Notes: generated by a model not told the origin, from the letters alone. DNA of 64,000 nucleotides from Oxalobacter vibrioformis (GCF_027118995.1 NZ_CP098242.1:806001-870000), one strand, 5' to 3'. Positions 1-9,970 are shown, numbered from the stretch's first letter. Numbers and translations: made by a program.

Positions 1-879
1 TATCGCATCCGGATCGCAGCATAAGTCAAACAAATGACGAACCCGATCCAGAACCTGGGACAACACCGGCAACAGCGTTGCACTCACGGTAACGGCCAGG
101 GCATTTTTTTGGGGACGATGCCCGACTTTTATCCAGCCATACACAGGCTGTCCGTCTCCCGCGTCAAGCCGGACCGTGCGGAAATATTCATCATCAACGA
201 CTTTCTCTACACCGGCAATGACACGCCCGGCAAGAAAATCCAGTATCTGTTTCCACTGGTACGGCGGACGATAGCCCAATGTCAGTGTGACATGGGTATC
301 ATGACTGCTGTTGCCGGTGACCTGTTTCCGCATTGCCGTCGGAGCAAGGCCGTACTGCTTTTTAAAAAGCGCATTGAAGCGCCGCAAACTGCCGAATCCT
401 GCCGCCATAGCCACACTGATTACCGGTAGATTCGTGTCCGTCAACAGGCTTTTAGCCAGAAGCAACCGGCACGTTTGCAGATATTGCACAGGAGAAACGC
501 TGTACTCTGCTGCAAACGCCCTGCGCAAATGGCGGCTTGAGCAGCCAAGCCGATCAGCCAGTTTTTCAATACCTTGCTCACTTCCGTAATCCGCTTCCAG
601 CAGTCCTGCCGCCCTGCGTGCCAGGGAAGAAACCGCATCAACAGGTGCATTTCCGGGGGCGAGTTCAGGACGGCACAAGAGGCACGGGCGATAGCCTGCC
701 TGCTCAGCTGCTGAAGCCGAGACATAAAAAGTACAATTTTCCGCTTTTGGCAGCCTTGCACGGCATACCGGCCGGCAATAAATTCCCGTGGAAGACACGC
801 CGATAAAGAAACGGCCGTCAAAGCGGGTATCCTTTGCCTTGAATGCCGCATACCATACTTTTTCTTCACCTTTTAACAT
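1..879 (-). CDS. Ada-type regulator/AlkA DNA-3-methyladenine glycosylase fusion (3' end outside window)
   Basis: The reading frame is open from the ATG at 879 to the window edge (293 codons), so the C-terminus is missing. The order of parts is an Ada-type zinc-binding domain with four cysteines (YCRPVC then CLLC, about residues 32-72), an AraC-type helix-turn-helix (about 85-170, with SRHLRRAFAAEY and GFGSLRRFNALF), and the start of an AlkA N-terminal domain (THVTLTLGYRPPYQW onward). In this family the Ada part senses methyl damage and the AlkA part excises alkylated bases. The glycosylase active-site aspartate would lie beyond the edge and cannot be checked. The start is supported by AGAGGAGG a few bases upstream. 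There is no O6-alkylguanine methyltransferase domain in the visible part. An AdaA-AlkA fusion is the best reading. Confidence 0.85.
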   Translation of the reverse strand, partial: MLKGEEKVWYAAFKAKDTRFDGRFFIGVSSTGIYCRPVCRARLPKAENCTFYVSASAAEQAGYRPCLLCRPELAPGNAPVDAVSSLARRAAGLLEADYGSEQGIEKLADRLGCSSRHLRRAFAAEYSVSPVQYLQTCRLLLAKSLLTDTNLPVISVAMAAGFGSLRRFNALFKKQYGLAPTAMRKQVTGNSSHDTHVTLTLGYRPPYQWKQILDFLAGRVIAGVEKVVDDEYFRTVRLDAGDGQPVYGWIKVGHRPQKNALAVTVSATLLPVLSQVLDRVRHLFDLCCDPDAI

Positions 880-1025
880 ACCCCTCCTCTTTAAAGGAAA
901 GTATCCGCTTCTTTCCGGGGAAATACTCGCCATTTTCGGACATGCTCATGATTTTGTCATGATAAATCGACCAGAGTTTAGTAGACAGATTATTGCCTCA
1001 TAATATTCTTGCGAAAGAAGAGCTT

Positions 1026-1179
1026 ATGAGCAATATGAAATATAGAGAAGAGTTCAATCTTGAGGCAATTCGTCAGATCATAAAGCAAAATCATCCTGTT
1101 ACTGAAGCATCCGGGAAAGTACACTTTCATTGACAAACTTCGTCACGAATACGCCGTATCCCGATTATGTCGGGTTTGA
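1026..1179 (+). pseudogene. IS3-family transposase scar (orfA start joined to orfB start)
   Basis: From ATG 1026 the translation begins MSNMKYREEFNLEAIRQI, which resembles the N-terminus of IS3-family OrfA (a helix-turn-helix protein), and stops after about 35 codons. In another frame, 1126-1179 reads FIDKLRHEYAVSRLCRV, which resembles the beginning of IS3-family OrfB, and then stops. The rest of OrfA and the whole DDE catalytic region are gone, so this is a deletion scar. The remaining sequence of the 880-1303 gap shows nothing I recognise. Confidence 0.6.
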
Positions 1180-1303
1180 CAATTGACTCATTTATTCGCT
1201 TTACATGATGCTACCAGCACAAAATAACGACAATTTCAAATGCACAGCCTTCCAACCATTTAGCGGAAAGACAATCCAGAAATATTGATCTTGATTGGAT
1301 TGG

Positions 1304-4300
1304 TTATATGGATTGCGTGACATACGAGGACCAATTTGAAGACCAAGCTTCCGCTTGTAGCAACACCGTTTGTACAGCCGCATCCTGCAAGTCAGGCGGA
1401 TAGCCGTATTTGCGCAAGACGCGTCTGACAAGGACGCGCATTCTCGCCCGTGCGGATTCTCGTTGCGCCCAATCAACCGATACGTTTTCTTTTAGGCTCA
1501 CCAGTAACTCGTGCGCAATCACGCGGAGCTTGTCGTTACCCATCACATCCACAGCACTTTCATTTTCAGCTAGTGCATCGTAAAAGGCGATTTCATCATC
1601 TGACAAGGCGGACTCTTCCCCCTGCTGGCGGGCAGCACGGATATCTTTCGCTAGAGAAATTAGTTCCTGCAAAACTTCAAGTGCCGTTAACGCATTGGCG
1701 TGATAACGTGCTATCGCATCTTCTAGACGTTCAGAGAAGGCCCTTGTTTGCACTACGTTTGTCTTACTGCGCGAGCGGATGCCATCATTAAGCAATTTGC
1801 GTAATGCCTCAATTGCAAGATTTTTCCGGTCCATTTTCTGGATTTCATCCAGAAATTCCTCTGACAAAATAGAAATATCCGGGCTTTTGATTCCGGTAGC
1901 TTTCAGAATATCGACAATCTCAGTCGAAACAACCGCACGGCTCACAATTTGCTGGATTGCCAGTTCCCGCTCAGCACCGCCCCCCCCTGAACCTGTCTCG
2001 CTCTTGACCAAAGCCACCCGGATCGCCTGAAAAAAACCCACTTCCTCGCGAATTTCTTTAGCCTTGTCCGATGAAGAAGAGAGAGAAAAGGCTTTCGATA
2101 ATACCAGCACGGCATCCTGATAGCGACGGTGCGCCGTCTTTTTGCCATCACGGGACGTTTCCTTTTCTGCCCATTGCTGTTGCTTGTCCAGAATCCACTC
2201 AATGGCCCCTGCCATCATCTTCAGTCGTTCCTGAGGTGTTCCGTTCAGCGCAGAGATATAGTCAAAACCATGATACATATCCCGTACGACTTCGTACTGA
2301 TCCATCATGACCCTGATGGCCTTCTCTTCATCAATACCTGTATTGGCCTGATCTCCAAGAGAATACTGTTGCAGTGCCGTCTTGAGATTTTGTGCAACGC
2401 CAATATAGTCAACGACAAGCCCACCTTGCTTGTCACGGAAAACACGGTTTACGCGAGCAATTGCCTGCATTAGTCCATGCCCTCGCATCGGCTTGTCAAT
2501 ATACATCGTGTGCATACATGGCGCATCAAAGCCTGTCAGCCACATATCCCGAACAAGCACCAGCTTAAGTGGGTCTTTCGGGTCGCGTACACGTTTGGCA
2601 AGCAGTTCGCGCCGTGCTTTGTTACCGATATATGGCTGCCACTCCGGCGGATCACTAGCCGCCCCTGTCATCACAATCTTGATCGCACCAGCCTTGTCAT
2701 CCGGGCTGTGCCAGTCTGGACGCAACTGGATAATTTCTTCGTACAACCTGATACAAATACGACGGCTCATACAAACCACCATCGCCTTTCCATCCAGAGC
2801 AGAGAGACGGTTCTCGAAATGATCAACCATGTCCCTTGCTATTAGCGCTAGACGTTTCTCGCTTCCTACTAGCGCTTCAACCGTTGCCCACTTCCTCTTG
2901 AAACGCTCCTGTTCAAGTTCGGAATCATCCTCGGTAAGCTCCTCCACTTCGGCATCAATTTTTGGTTTCTCATCCTCGTTAAGTTCGATACGAGCAAGCC
3001 GCGATTCATAGTAAATTGGCACTGTTGCACCATCTTCTACCGCACGGTTGATATCGTAGATATCAACGTAATGACCAAATACCCGTGGTGTATTCACATC
3101 ATCCGCCTCAATCGGCGTACCAGTAAAACCAATAAATGACGCATTAGGCAACGCATCGCGCATATACTTTGCAAGACCATAGGACATTTCGCCCGTTGTT
3201 GAATCAATCCGTGCCTTGAAACCATATTGGCTGCGGTGCGCTTCATCGGCTATCACCACCACATTGCGCCGCGTCGTCAGCGGATCGTCCACCTCATCGA
3301 ATTTTTGCAGAGTAGTAAAGATCACCCCACCTGACGCTCGTGCCAATAGTTTTTTCAGGTCCTCCTTGCTATCTGCTTGCACGGGTGTCTGCCGGATCAG
3401 ATCGCGGCACATCGAGAAGGTGGCGAACAACTGGTCATCCAGATCATTACGGTCGGTTAACACCACCAGCGTGGGATTTTCCATTTTCGGGTGACAAATC
3501 AATTGCCCGGCATAAAACACCATCAACAAGCTTTTTCCTGATCCTTGCGTATGCCAGATTACCCCAGCACGTTTATCGCCTGGAAGCTGGGTTTTCACGC
3601 TCGGTAACCCATACGCAGCAGGTTCCTCTGCAACACCATACCATTTGGAAGAAGCACGAATAGTAGATGCCACCGCACGAATAACAGCGTGAAATTGGTG
3701 GTAGCCTGCAATAATTTTTGCCAGACCGAAGCTGGTTTCCCCAAACACCGTGAAGTGACACAATAAATCCAGCAGACGACGAGGTTCAAATACCCCCTCA
3801 ATCAACGTGGAAAGCTCCGGCAATCCCTTGGAGACAATGACTTCTCCATCCGTTGTGCGCCAGGGCATGAAGCGTTCAAAATCGGCAGAAAGCGAGCCGA
3901 CACGCGCCGTAATGCCATCGGAAATAACCAAAAGTGCATTCGTATGAAACAGCGCTGTAATTTGTCCTTTATACGTCTGAAGCTGGTTAAAGGCAGCAAC
4001 CAGCGTTGCATTGTCGCTTCCCGGCGCTTTCAGTTCAATTACAGCAAGCGGCAAGCCGTTCACAAAAACAACCACATCTGGTCGCCGATTATTCTGTCCG
4101 TCAATCACAGTAAACTGATTTACCACCAGCCAGTCATTCAGTTCCGGCTGCTCAAAGTCAATGAGCTTCACCTTACCCGCCATCAGGGTGTCATCATGGG
4201 CGTAATACTCAACATCAACGCCCTCGGTAATCAACTTGTGAATCCGGCGGTTTTCTTCCAGAAGCAAAGGTAATTCAGACTGCATCACCTTGCGGATGGC

Positions 4301-4510
4301 ATCCTGTTGCGCCTCCAGCGGCAAACCTGGATTCAACCGCGCAACGGCATCCTCAAAACGTTTCTTTAGGACAACTTCACCATGGCTTTCTCGCTCAGGG
4401 TGATGGCCATCAGGGCCGATGTCTTCCTCGCGCTCAATGCTGTAGCCAAGCGAGCGGAATTGCTCCAGCAAGGCTTGTTCCACATCATCTTCTGATAGAA
4501 AGGCCATCAA
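1304..4510 (-). CDS. hsdR: Type I restriction enzyme, restriction/translocase subunit HsdR
   Basis: HsdR uses ATP to pull DNA through the R2M2S complex and cuts far from the recognition site. The 1068-residue length suits the family. A PD-(D/E)xK nuclease is visible at Asp145 (RRPDVVVFV) and Glu159-x-Lys161 (VIELK). Helicase motifs follow: Walker [11 protein letters not shown] near residues 320-329, DEAH in [13 protein letters not shown], and [10 protein letters not shown]. The start is ATG 4510 or the next Met codon (4507). The gene is on the same strand as hsdM, but the hsdS switch region and a recombinase on the other strand separate the two, so its transcription may depend on the switch or on its own promoter. 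All core motifs look intact. Confidence 0.95.
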   Translation of the reverse strand: MMAFLSEDDVEQALLEQFRSLGYSIEREEDIGPDGHHPERESHGEVVLKKRFEDAVARLNPGLPLEAQQDAIRKVMQSELPLLLEENRRIHKLITEGVDVEYYAHDDTLMAGKVKLIDFEQPELNDWLVVNQFTVIDGQNNRRPDVVVFVNGLPLAVIELKAPGSDNATLVAAFNQLQTYKGQITALFHTNALLVISDGITARVGSLSADFERFMPWRTTDGEVIVSKGLPELSTLIEGVFEPRRLLDLLCHFTVFGETSFGLAKIIAGYHQFHAVIRAVASTIRASSKWYGVAEEPAAYGLPSVKTQLPGDKRAGVIWHTQGSGKSLLMVFYAGQLICHPKMENPTLVVLTDRNDLDDQLFATFSMCRDLIRQTPVQADSKEDLKKLLARASGGVIFTTLQKFDEVDDPLTTRRNVVVIADEAHRSQYGFKARIDSTTGEMSYGLAKYMRDALPNASFIGFTGTPIEADDVNTPRVFGHYVDIYDINRAVEDGATVPIYYESRLARIELNEDEKPKIDAEVEELTEDDSELEQERFKRKWATVEALVGSEKRLALIARDMVDHFENRLSALDGKAMVVCMSRRICIRLYEEIIQLRPDWHSPDDKAGAIKIVMTGAASDPPEWQPYIGNKARRELLAKRVRDPKDPLKLVLVRDMWLTGFDAPCMHTMYIDKPMRGHGLMQAIARVNRVFRDKQGGLVVDYIGVAQNLKTALQQYSLGDQANTGIDEEKAIRVMMDQYEVVRDMYHGFDYISALNGTPQERLKMMAGAIEWILDKQQQWAEKETSRDGKKTAHRRYQDAVLVLSKAFSLSSSSDKAKEIREEVGFFQAIRVALVKSETGSGGGGAERELAIQQIVSRAVVSTEIVDILKATGIKSPDISILSEEFLDEIQKMDRKNLAIEALRKLLNDGIRSRSKTNVVQTRAFSERLEDAIARYHANALTALEVLQELISLAKDIRAARQQGEESALSDDEIAFYDALAENESAVDVMGNDKLRVIAHELLVSLKENVSVDWAQRESARARMRVLVRRVLRKYGYPPDLQDAAVQTVLLQAEAWSSNWSSYVTQSI

Positions 4511-4572
4511 GGTTCTCCTGGTTTTTTATGCGTATAGTGACCGCACACCAATCCATCGCTCATTATATATAG

Positions 4573-4626
4573 CCAAACGATGAGATTGAAAACAATACGG
4601 TGATAAATCATCATTTAGCAGCATGA
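4573..4626 (+). pseudogene. Remnant of a third hsdS N-terminal half, ending at a crossover site
   Basis: After an in-frame TAG, the + strand reads PNDEIENNTVINHHLAA and then stops at 4624-4626. This matches the end of the two other HsdS N-terminal halves in the locus ([16 protein letters not shown] and [16 protein letters not shown]). Only about 17 codons survive, directly beside crossover site A (4604-4617). It looks like what is left of a former TRD1 cassette whose upstream part was lost between here and hsdR. Confidence 0.65.
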
Positions 4627-5248
4627 TTGGCAACGGACAGTTCGCCAGACATCAGGCGTGATAGAAGGGTATCGCGGAGAAAGGAAAGGGTATCATTTTC
4701 TCGCAAATTGTCTTGTATTTGCGCGAACTGAGTACCAACGATTTCCTCAAAACGAGCCAATTCTTCATCTGGTGGTATTACAACAGGCAATGTGTTTAGG
4801 ATTTCAGTCGTCATACTTGGAACGGCAGCTCCGGTATTCATCGATGCCAAGTCCTTTGATCGCACGAAGAAGTACACAAATTTTGCAAGGTTCAGACGAT
4901 TCATCTCAGTGTAAAACATGGTATCGACTGACCAGAAAGGCTGGTTAACATAAATAACGTTGTTTAAAGTTCCTTTTCGCGGTATCAGGACTGACTCGTT
5001 TCTATATAAGGCGATATCAACAAAGCGCATAATGCCACCAGAGCCGAAAACAGGAATGGAACCGTTGGCGAGTTTCTTATGGTCTTTACCATATTTCACT
5101 GTGATGAGTTCAGATAGCGTTCCAACCTGCCAACCCATGGGAATTTTGCCAAACTCGCTATCGATGAATTCACTGTCTGCAAAAGGCTCGAAATCCACAA
5201 ACCAACTTTTGAAAATGGCCTGCGCCATCTGCTCTAAATGATGATTTA
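4604..5248 (-). repeat. Inverted repeat copy 1: hsdS C-half cassette bounded by crossover sites A and B
   Basis: This 645-bp segment is repeated in opposite orientation at 6837-7481. The encoded residues are identical and the complementary frames also match, so the DNA appears to be the same throughout. It begins with TAAATCATCATTTA (site A, 4604-4617) and ends with its reverse complement (site B, 5235-5248). Each site has 5-bp inverted arms TAAAT/ATTTA around the asymmetric spacer CATC, the form expected of a tyrosine recombinase core site. Confidence 0.85.
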
Positions 5249-5276
5249 CCATTCCTGCTTCAACGTAAAAACTCAC
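4611..5276 (-). pseudogene. hsdS: Silent HsdS C-terminal half (TRD2 cassette without an N-terminal half)
   Basis: The frame encodes the C-terminal half of a type I specificity subunit: conserved HHLEQMAQAIFKSWFVDFEP, a second target-recognition domain, and the distal conserved stretch LSFLRDTLLSRLMSGEL. It is identical from HHLEQ to the stop with the end of the full-length HsdS at 6308-7474. The upstream residues MSFYVEAGMVN have no counterpart in HsdS and no good ribosome-binding site was seen, so it is probably an unexpressed donor cassette. The stop codon lies inside crossover site A. It diverges from the recombinase gene that begins 26 bp away. Confidence 0.8.
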
Positions 5277-5301
5277 TTTTCAGCGAAAGGCAGGAAAAAC
5301 C

Positions 5302-6291
5302 ATGAAAGACAAATTCATTACAGATATTCAGATAAGCATGGCATCAATGCTCACAATGCCACAACTGGAAGAGTTGCGGCGTGTGCTCAGCACTGCCCTC
5401 CATAACGTGAAAATTACGAAGCAAGAAGTTCCTGGTCTTTTGGAAATCATTGAGAACGGGGGATTGCTTGAAGTGTTTATATCGGCAAAGCACATCGAAG
5501 GATGCTCAGAAAAATCGCTAAAATACTATAGCGCTACTATCCGAGCCATGTTCGGTAGCATTGGCAAGCCTGCACGAGAAATTGCCACAGATGATCTACG
5601 CACCTATCTGACCAACTACCAGAAAGATCGTGGTTCAAGTAAAGTGACGATTGATAATATGCGGCGCATCTTCTCCAGTTTCTTCGGCTGGCTTGAAGAT
5701 GAGGATTACATCCTGAAAAGCCCTGTGCGACGGATCAGCAAAATAAAGACGGATAAGACGATTAAAGAAACATTTTCTGATGAGGGACTGGAGCTTCTCC
5801 GTGATGCCTGCGTTGAAATCCGGGATCTGGCAATGGTTGACCTGCTGGCCTCAACGGGAATGCGTGTTGGTGAAATGGTCGGATTGAATCGTGAAGATAT
5901 TAATTTCCACGAACGGGAGTGTGTCGTATTTGGTAAAGGTAGAAGTGAGCGTGTGGTTTATTTCGATGCACGAACAAAAATCCATCTGAAAAACTATCTG
6001 ACCAGCCGCACAGATAACAATCCTGCACTATTTGTGTCACTAACTCGTCCTCATGAGCGACTACTAATTGGCGGTATAGAAACGCGTCTGAGGGGAATCG
6101 GCAAACAGACAAATATACAAAAGGTTTATCCGCATAAATTCCGACGAACGCTCGCCACCAGAGCCATCGACAAAGGGATGCCTATAGAGCAAGTTCAGCG
6201 CTTACTCGGTCATGTTAAGATAGATACGACCATGCATTACGCGATGGTCAATCAGGCGAATGTCAAAAATTCGCATAGGAAATTCCTTTGA
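5302..6291 (+). CDS. Tyrosine recombinase of the hsdS switch (XerC/D-like invertase)
   Basis: This 329-residue tyrosine recombinase has an N-terminal SAM-like core-binding domain (about 55-145) and a C-terminal catalytic domain. Visible catalytic residues are Arg in STGMRVGEMVGL, Lys in VFGKGRSERV, His and Arg in YPHKFRRTLATR, the second His in RLLGHVKIDTT, and the nucleophile Tyr in MHYAMVN. Its position between two inverted hsdS cassettes, in a locus with four copies of one 14-bp site, points to DNA inversion of hsdS as its job. This is known for recombinases embedded in phase-variable type I systems and is inferred here. The ATG at 5302 follows AGGAAAAACC. The downstream hsdS on the same strand begins 16 bp after the stop and may be read from this gene's promoter. 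Confidence 0.9.
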   Translation: MKDKFITDIQISMASMLTMPQLEELRRVLSTALHNVKITKQEVPGLLEIIENGGLLEVFISAKHIEGCSEKSLKYYSATIRAMFGSIGKPAREIATDDLRTYLTNYQKDRGSSKVTIDNMRRIFSSFFGWLEDEDYILKSPVRRISKIKTDKTIKETFSDEGLELLRDACVEIRDLAMVDLLASTGMRVGEMVGLNREDINFHERECVVFGKGRSERVVYFDARTKIHLKNYLTSRTDNNPALFVSLTRPHERLLIGGIETRLRGIGKQTNIQKVYPHKFRRTLATRAIDKGMPIEQVQRLLGHVKIDTTMHYAMVNQANVKNSHRKFL

Positions 6292-6307
6292 CAAACAAGA
6301 CACGACG

Positions 6308-7474
6308 ATGACTCAAGGTTGGAAGCCTGTACGGATAGGCGACATCTGCAAAACAAACCAACAGACTTATTCCGTATCGGAGAAATGGTCGTTCGTTAAT
6401 TATCTGGATACGGGCAATATCACTGAGAATCGTATTAACGAAATTCAGTACCTTGTTACAGGGAAAAATACTTTGCCGAGTAGGGCGCGTCGCAAAGTAT
6501 ACATTGACGATATTCTCTACTCGACAGTACGTCCGAATCAGCGACATTATGGCATCATAAAAGATATGCTGCCGAATATGCTTGTTTCCACAGGCTTTGC
6601 AGTTATCTCGGTTGACAAAGCTGTGGCAGATAGTGATTTTCTCTACTACTATCTATCTCAGGATGATGTTGTCGAAAATCTGCACGCCATTGGTGAGCAG
6701 AGTGTTTCAGCATACCCATCCATAAAGCCATCGGATATTGAAAGTTTAGAATTAATGTTACCTCCTTTGGAGGAACAGCGCGAGATTGGACGAATTCTTC
6801 GGGTATTGGACGATAAACTTTCCAACAATACAGCGATAAATCATCATTTAGAGCAGATGGCGCAGGCCATTTTCAAAAGTTGGTTTGTGGATTTCGAGCC
6901 TTTTGCAGACAGTGAATTCATCGATAGCGAGTTTGGCAAAATTCCCATGGGTTGGCAGGTTGGAACGCTATCTGAACTCATCACAGTGAAATATGGTAAA
7001 GACCATAAGAAACTCGCCAACGGTTCCATTCCTGTTTTCGGCTCTGGTGGCATTATGCGCTTTGTTGATATCGCCTTATATAGAAACGAGTCAGTCCTGA
7101 TACCGCGAAAAGGAACTTTAAACAACGTTATTTATGTTAACCAGCCTTTCTGGTCAGTCGATACCATGTTTTACACTGAGATGAATCGTCTGAACCTTGC
7201 AAAATTTGTGTACTTCTTCGTGCGATCAAAGGACTTGGCATCGATGAATACCGGAGCTGCCGTTCCAAGTATGACGACTGAAATCCTAAACACATTGCCT
7301 GTTGTAATACCACCAGATGAAGAATTGGCTCGTTTTGAGGAAATCGTTGGTACTCAGTTCGCGCAAATACAAGACAATTTGCGAGAAAATGATACCCTTT
7401 CCTTTCTCCGCGATACCCTTCTATCACGCCTGATGTCTGGCGAACTGTCCGTTGCCAATCATGCTGCTAAATGA
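6308..7474 (+). CDS. hsdS: Type I specificity subunit HsdS, full-length, opposite strand to hsdM
   Basis: HsdS recognises the split DNA target of the HsdM/HsdR complex. From ATG 6308 (TQGWKPVRIGDICK) it has 388 residues: TRD1 (about 1-160), a first conserved helix region ending [17 protein letters not shown] (about 165-182), TRD2, and a second conserved region at the C-terminus. The repeated architecture is complete, unlike the half gene attached to hsdM. The TRD1/TRD2 junction is exactly crossover site C (6837-6850) and the stop lies in site D. An ATG at 6260 in the same frame overlaps the recombinase and is less likely. No strong ribosome-binding site was seen. In this orientation expression would need read-through from the recombinase gene. 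Confidence 0.9.
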   Translation: MTQGWKPVRIGDICKTNQQTYSVSEKWSFVNYLDTGNITENRINEIQYLVTGKNTLPSRARRKVYIDDILYSTVRPNQRHYGIIKDMLPNMLVSTGFAVISVDKAVADSDFLYYYLSQDDVVENLHAIGEQSVSAYPSIKPSDIESLELMLPPLEEQREIGRILRVLDDKLSNNTAINHHLEQMAQAIFKSWFVDFEPFADSEFIDSEFGKIPMGWQVGTLSELITVKYGKDHKKLANGSIPVFGSGGIMRFVDIALYRNESVLIPRKGTLNNVIYVNQPFWSVDTMFYTEMNRLNLAKFVYFFVRSKDLASMNTGAAVPSMTTEILNTLPVVIPPDEELARFEEIVGTQFAQIQDNLRENDTLSFLRDTLLSRLMSGELSVANHAAK

Positions 7475-7481
7475 TGATTTA
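6837..7481 (+). repeat. Inverted repeat copy 2: invertible hsdS C-half segment bounded by sites C and D
   Basis: This is the second copy of the 645-bp cassette, opposite in orientation to 4604-5248. Site C (6837-6850, TAAATCATCATTTA) and site D (7468-7481, the reverse complement) face each other. Outside the cores, C and D share a further 18 bp in inverted orientation (TTTCCAACAATACAGCGA), which encodes the common SNNTA residues. Because C and D are inverted, recombination between them would flip the TRD2 segment and transfer it from the + strand hsdS to the half hsdS attached to hsdM. Confidence 0.85.
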
Positions 7482-7986
7482 TCGCTGTATTGTTGGAAAT
7501 TTTTATGTCGAGGGCGGATAGCGTGTCGGCTATAGCGTGCTGAGTCGGAAGACTGGGAAGGTAAATTTCATAATCCGAAATAATTCGAGCGCTTAAATTC
7601 TGCTGGGCTCCACCGTTTGCTAGCCCAGATATTTTCTCGTAATTTAGCTTCAACTGATAATATACGTAACGAAAATCGGCTTTAGTATCATCAACGATAA
7701 GATTACAACAAGCTTGATTTGTAGTAAGTGGAATTTTGCTTATTGCCGACTTACCAGCCGTCGCACCATACATTGCAACTATTACAGCGTTAGCAGGTAT
7801 CCATTTTGCAGACGAATTATTCAAACCTTCTTCTGTAATGTGTAATTCTGTTTGTACAATATCAGTAAAGTTAATTTCTTGAGTACGTAACCAGGGAATA
7901 TGCCCTCCGTAGTAACTTGGATTGCTACTTTTTGGAGTGCCGCCAGAAGTTATCTTTGTGCATATATCCTTCAGTCTATACTTCAT
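7459..7986 (-). CDS. hsdS: Half-length HsdS attached to hsdM (TRD1 only, stops at crossover site D)
   Basis: The ATG at 7986 overlaps the end of hsdM by 11 bp, a normal coupled arrangement for hsdMS. The 175-residue product has one target-recognition domain ([16 protein letters not shown] onward) and one conserved region ending [12 protein letters not shown]. It stops just past crossover site D, in sequence belonging to the far end of the inverted cassette. A complete HsdS has two such halves. After inversion of 6837-7481 the frame would continue HHLEQMAQAIF and give a full-length subunit. Half-length HsdS proteins can sometimes dimerise and direct methylation of a symmetric site, so this state need not be inactive. 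An in-frame ATG at 8019 lies deeper in hsdM and is less likely. Confidence 0.85.
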   Translation of the reverse strand: MKYRLKDICTKITSGGTPKSSNPSYYGGHIPWLRTQEINFTDIVQTELHITEEGLNNSSAKWIPANAVIVAMYGATAGKSAISKIPLTTNQACCNLIVDDTKADFRYVYYQLKLNYEKISGLANGGAQQNLSARIISDYEIYLPSLPTQHAIADTLSALDIKISNNTAINHHLAA

Positions 7987-9553
7987 ACCCAATTGCCCCC
8001 AGCCTTTTGCGTATTTCACCCTCCAATTCGTGGGAACGTTTGAACATCTCGGAAAGTTCGCTTGTTAAGCGCGCCATTTTTTCCTCGAACGGTTCACCAT
8101 CATCCGCCTCATCCGGCAATCCGACATAACGCCCTGGCGTCAGCACATGCCCATGCTTACGGATATCCTCCAGCGTCGCTGATTTGCAGAATCCTGCTAC
8201 ATCGACATACTCTCTCGCATCTTTTTCGTTGCGCCAGGCGTGGTAAGTATCGGCAATTTTCTGGATTTCTTCGTCCGTCAGCTCTCGCCGTGTGCGATCT
8301 ACCAGTACGCCCATCTTGCGGGCATCAATGAAAAGTACTTCGCCACGGCGGTCACGCAAGATATTTTTCCCGCATTTACCGTTGGACTTATCGCGTGCCA
8401 GAAACCACAAGCAGGCTGGAATTTGCGTGGAATAGAACAATTGTCCCGGCAGAGCCACTATGCAATCAACCACGTCTTCCTCAAGCATCATACGGCGAAT
8501 ATCGCCTTCACCAGATGAAGAGGAACTCATTGAGCCATTAGCCAGCACGACTCCCGCGATACCATGCAAAGAAAGATGATGGCAAATATGTTGCAACCAT
8601 GCATAGTTTGCATTCCCTACAGGTGGTATGCCAAACTTCCAGCGCACATCATCTTTCAAACGTTCTCCCCCCCAATCCGATACATTGAAAGGGGGATTGG
8701 CAAGGATGAAGTCAGCTTTCAGATCACGCAATTCGTCCTTATGAAAACTGCCTTCGTTGTTCCAGCGAATATCTGAATCAATACCGCGAACAGCCAGATT
8801 CATCTTCGCCAGACGCCAGGTTGTGTAATTGGATTCCTGTCCGTAAATGGCAATATCTCCGATTTTTCCGCCATGCTCCTGCACGAATTTTTCCGATTGC
8901 ACAAACATACCGCCAGAACCACAGCAGGGGTCGTAAACACGGCCTGAATAAGGTCCCAGCATTTCAACGAGAACACGCACGACGGACTGTGGTGTATAAA
9001 ATTCGCCACCACGCTTGCCTTCCGCACCGGCAAACTGGCTGAGAAAATACTCATAAACGCGCCCGAGGATATCCGTGGAGCGGTTATTTTCTTTCAGCGA
9101 AATACCAGAAATCAGGTCAATCAATTCGCCAACCATGACTTTGTTCAGGGCAGGGCGAGCATAATCCTTGGGTAACACCCCTTTGAGTGATTCGTTATCT
9201 TTTTCGATAACGCGCATCGCATCATCAATCAGGATACCGATAGTGGGTTGCCTTGCATTGGCTTGCAAGTGTGACCAACGCGCTTCCTTTGGCACCCAGA
9301 ATACATTTTCGGCGAGATATTCGTCTTTATCCTCAGCAGCGCGTTTATCCTCTGCAAGCAGTTTCTTGTGTTTGGCGTCAAAAGCATCCGAGATGTATTT
9401 CAGAAAGATCAAGCCCAGCGCAATGTGTTTATAGTCGCTTGGCTCCATATTACCGCGCAGTTTGTCTGCCGCCTTAAAGAGTTCAGCCTCAAACCCAAGC
9501 GTTGCGCTATTGCTACTTTTGCTTTTGCCAGTACTCATTCTTGCTTCTGTCAT
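7976..9553 (-). CDS. hsdM: Type I DNA methyltransferase subunit HsdM
   Basis: HsdM is the N6-adenine methyltransferase of the type I complex. It has 525 residues with an N-terminal HsdM domain (about 18-150), the SAM-binding motif [10 protein letters not shown] at 208-217, and the catalytic NPPF at 286-289. The end of the frame overlaps the start of the half hsdS by 11 bp. The first ATG is 9553, and a second at 9538 is possible. It is the first gene of the leftward hsd cluster, so the promoter should lie in 9554-9900. Everything in the methylase looks intact, so the system is expected to be able to methylate whenever a functional HsdS is made. Confidence 0.95.
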   Translation of the reverse strand: MTEARMSTGKSKSSNSATLGFEAELFKAADKLRGNMEPSDYKHIALGLIFLKYISDAFDAKHKKLLAEDKRAAEDKDEYLAENVFWVPKEARWSHLQANARQPTIGILIDDAMRVIEKDNESLKGVLPKDYARPALNKVMVGELIDLISGISLKENNRSTDILGRVYEYFLSQFAGAEGKRGGEFYTPQSVVRVLVEMLGPYSGRVYDPCCGSGGMFVQSEKFVQEHGGKIGDIAIYGQESNYTTWRLAKMNLAVRGIDSDIRWNNEGSFHKDELRDLKADFILANPPFNVSDWGGERLKDDVRWKFGIPPVGNANYAWLQHICHHLSLHGIAGVVLANGSMSSSSSGEGDIRRMMLEEDVVDCIVALPGQLFYSTQIPACLWFLARDKSNGKCGKNILRDRRGEVLFIDARKMGVLVDRTRRELTDEEIQKIADTYHAWRNEKDAREYVDVAGFCKSATLEDIRKHGHVLTPGRYVGLPDEADDGEPFEEKMARLTSELSEMFKRSHELEGEIRKRLGAIGYEV

Positions 9554-9902
9554 TATTCATTAACCGCACATTTTTTCATCTTGATCAGGTATATCATATA
9601 TTCTTATTTTTTCCACCAGAAGATTTTCAGATTAATATTTCATCAAATCGTATTAATCCAGTCCAGATTCAACAAATACCAATTGTGAATGGATTGCAGT
9701 AATTTTTTAATACGGAAATCGGGGCTTCACTCCAATTCTAGAGATGTTTAGAACTTGGGTTTCAGCTTGTTGGTTGCCATACCAACCATCCATGAAAATC
9801 GAGTTCATTCCTGTGAAGCAATTTAAGATGTAGGCAGATATAGTCAAAAATATAGACTATTTTTGTGGATATAGACAACCCTTGCTGGACGTTACTGGAT
9901 GA
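9554..9902. other. AT-rich intergenic region between hsdM and the tRNA-Leu terminator
   Basis: No gene was found here. The part next to hsdM is AT-rich and should hold its promoter. The outer part (about 9720-9900) has several short stops in all frames and may be decayed coding sequence at the island/tRNA boundary. No clear duplicate of the tRNA-Leu 3' end was found. Confidence 0.4.
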
Positions 9903-9939
9903 AAAAACCCGCTAAAGCGTAGTATTTTAGCGGGTTTTT
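9903..9939. terminator. Intrinsic terminator, bidirectional, downstream of tRNA-Leu
   Basis: There is a perfect 14-bp stem: AAAAACCCGCTAAA pairs with TTTAGCGGGTTTTT around a 9-nt loop. A-runs and T-runs on the two sides let it act in either direction. It terminates the leftward tRNA-Leu transcript. Confidence 0.85.
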
Positions 9940-9970
9940 GAATTTTATCGGACATCTTCGGATGTCTTGT

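Noticed and set aside
441..869. A 142-residue minus-strand frame in the Ada/AlkA region
   Set aside because: It overlaps the true Ada-AraC-AlkA frame in another phase and has no conserved motif.
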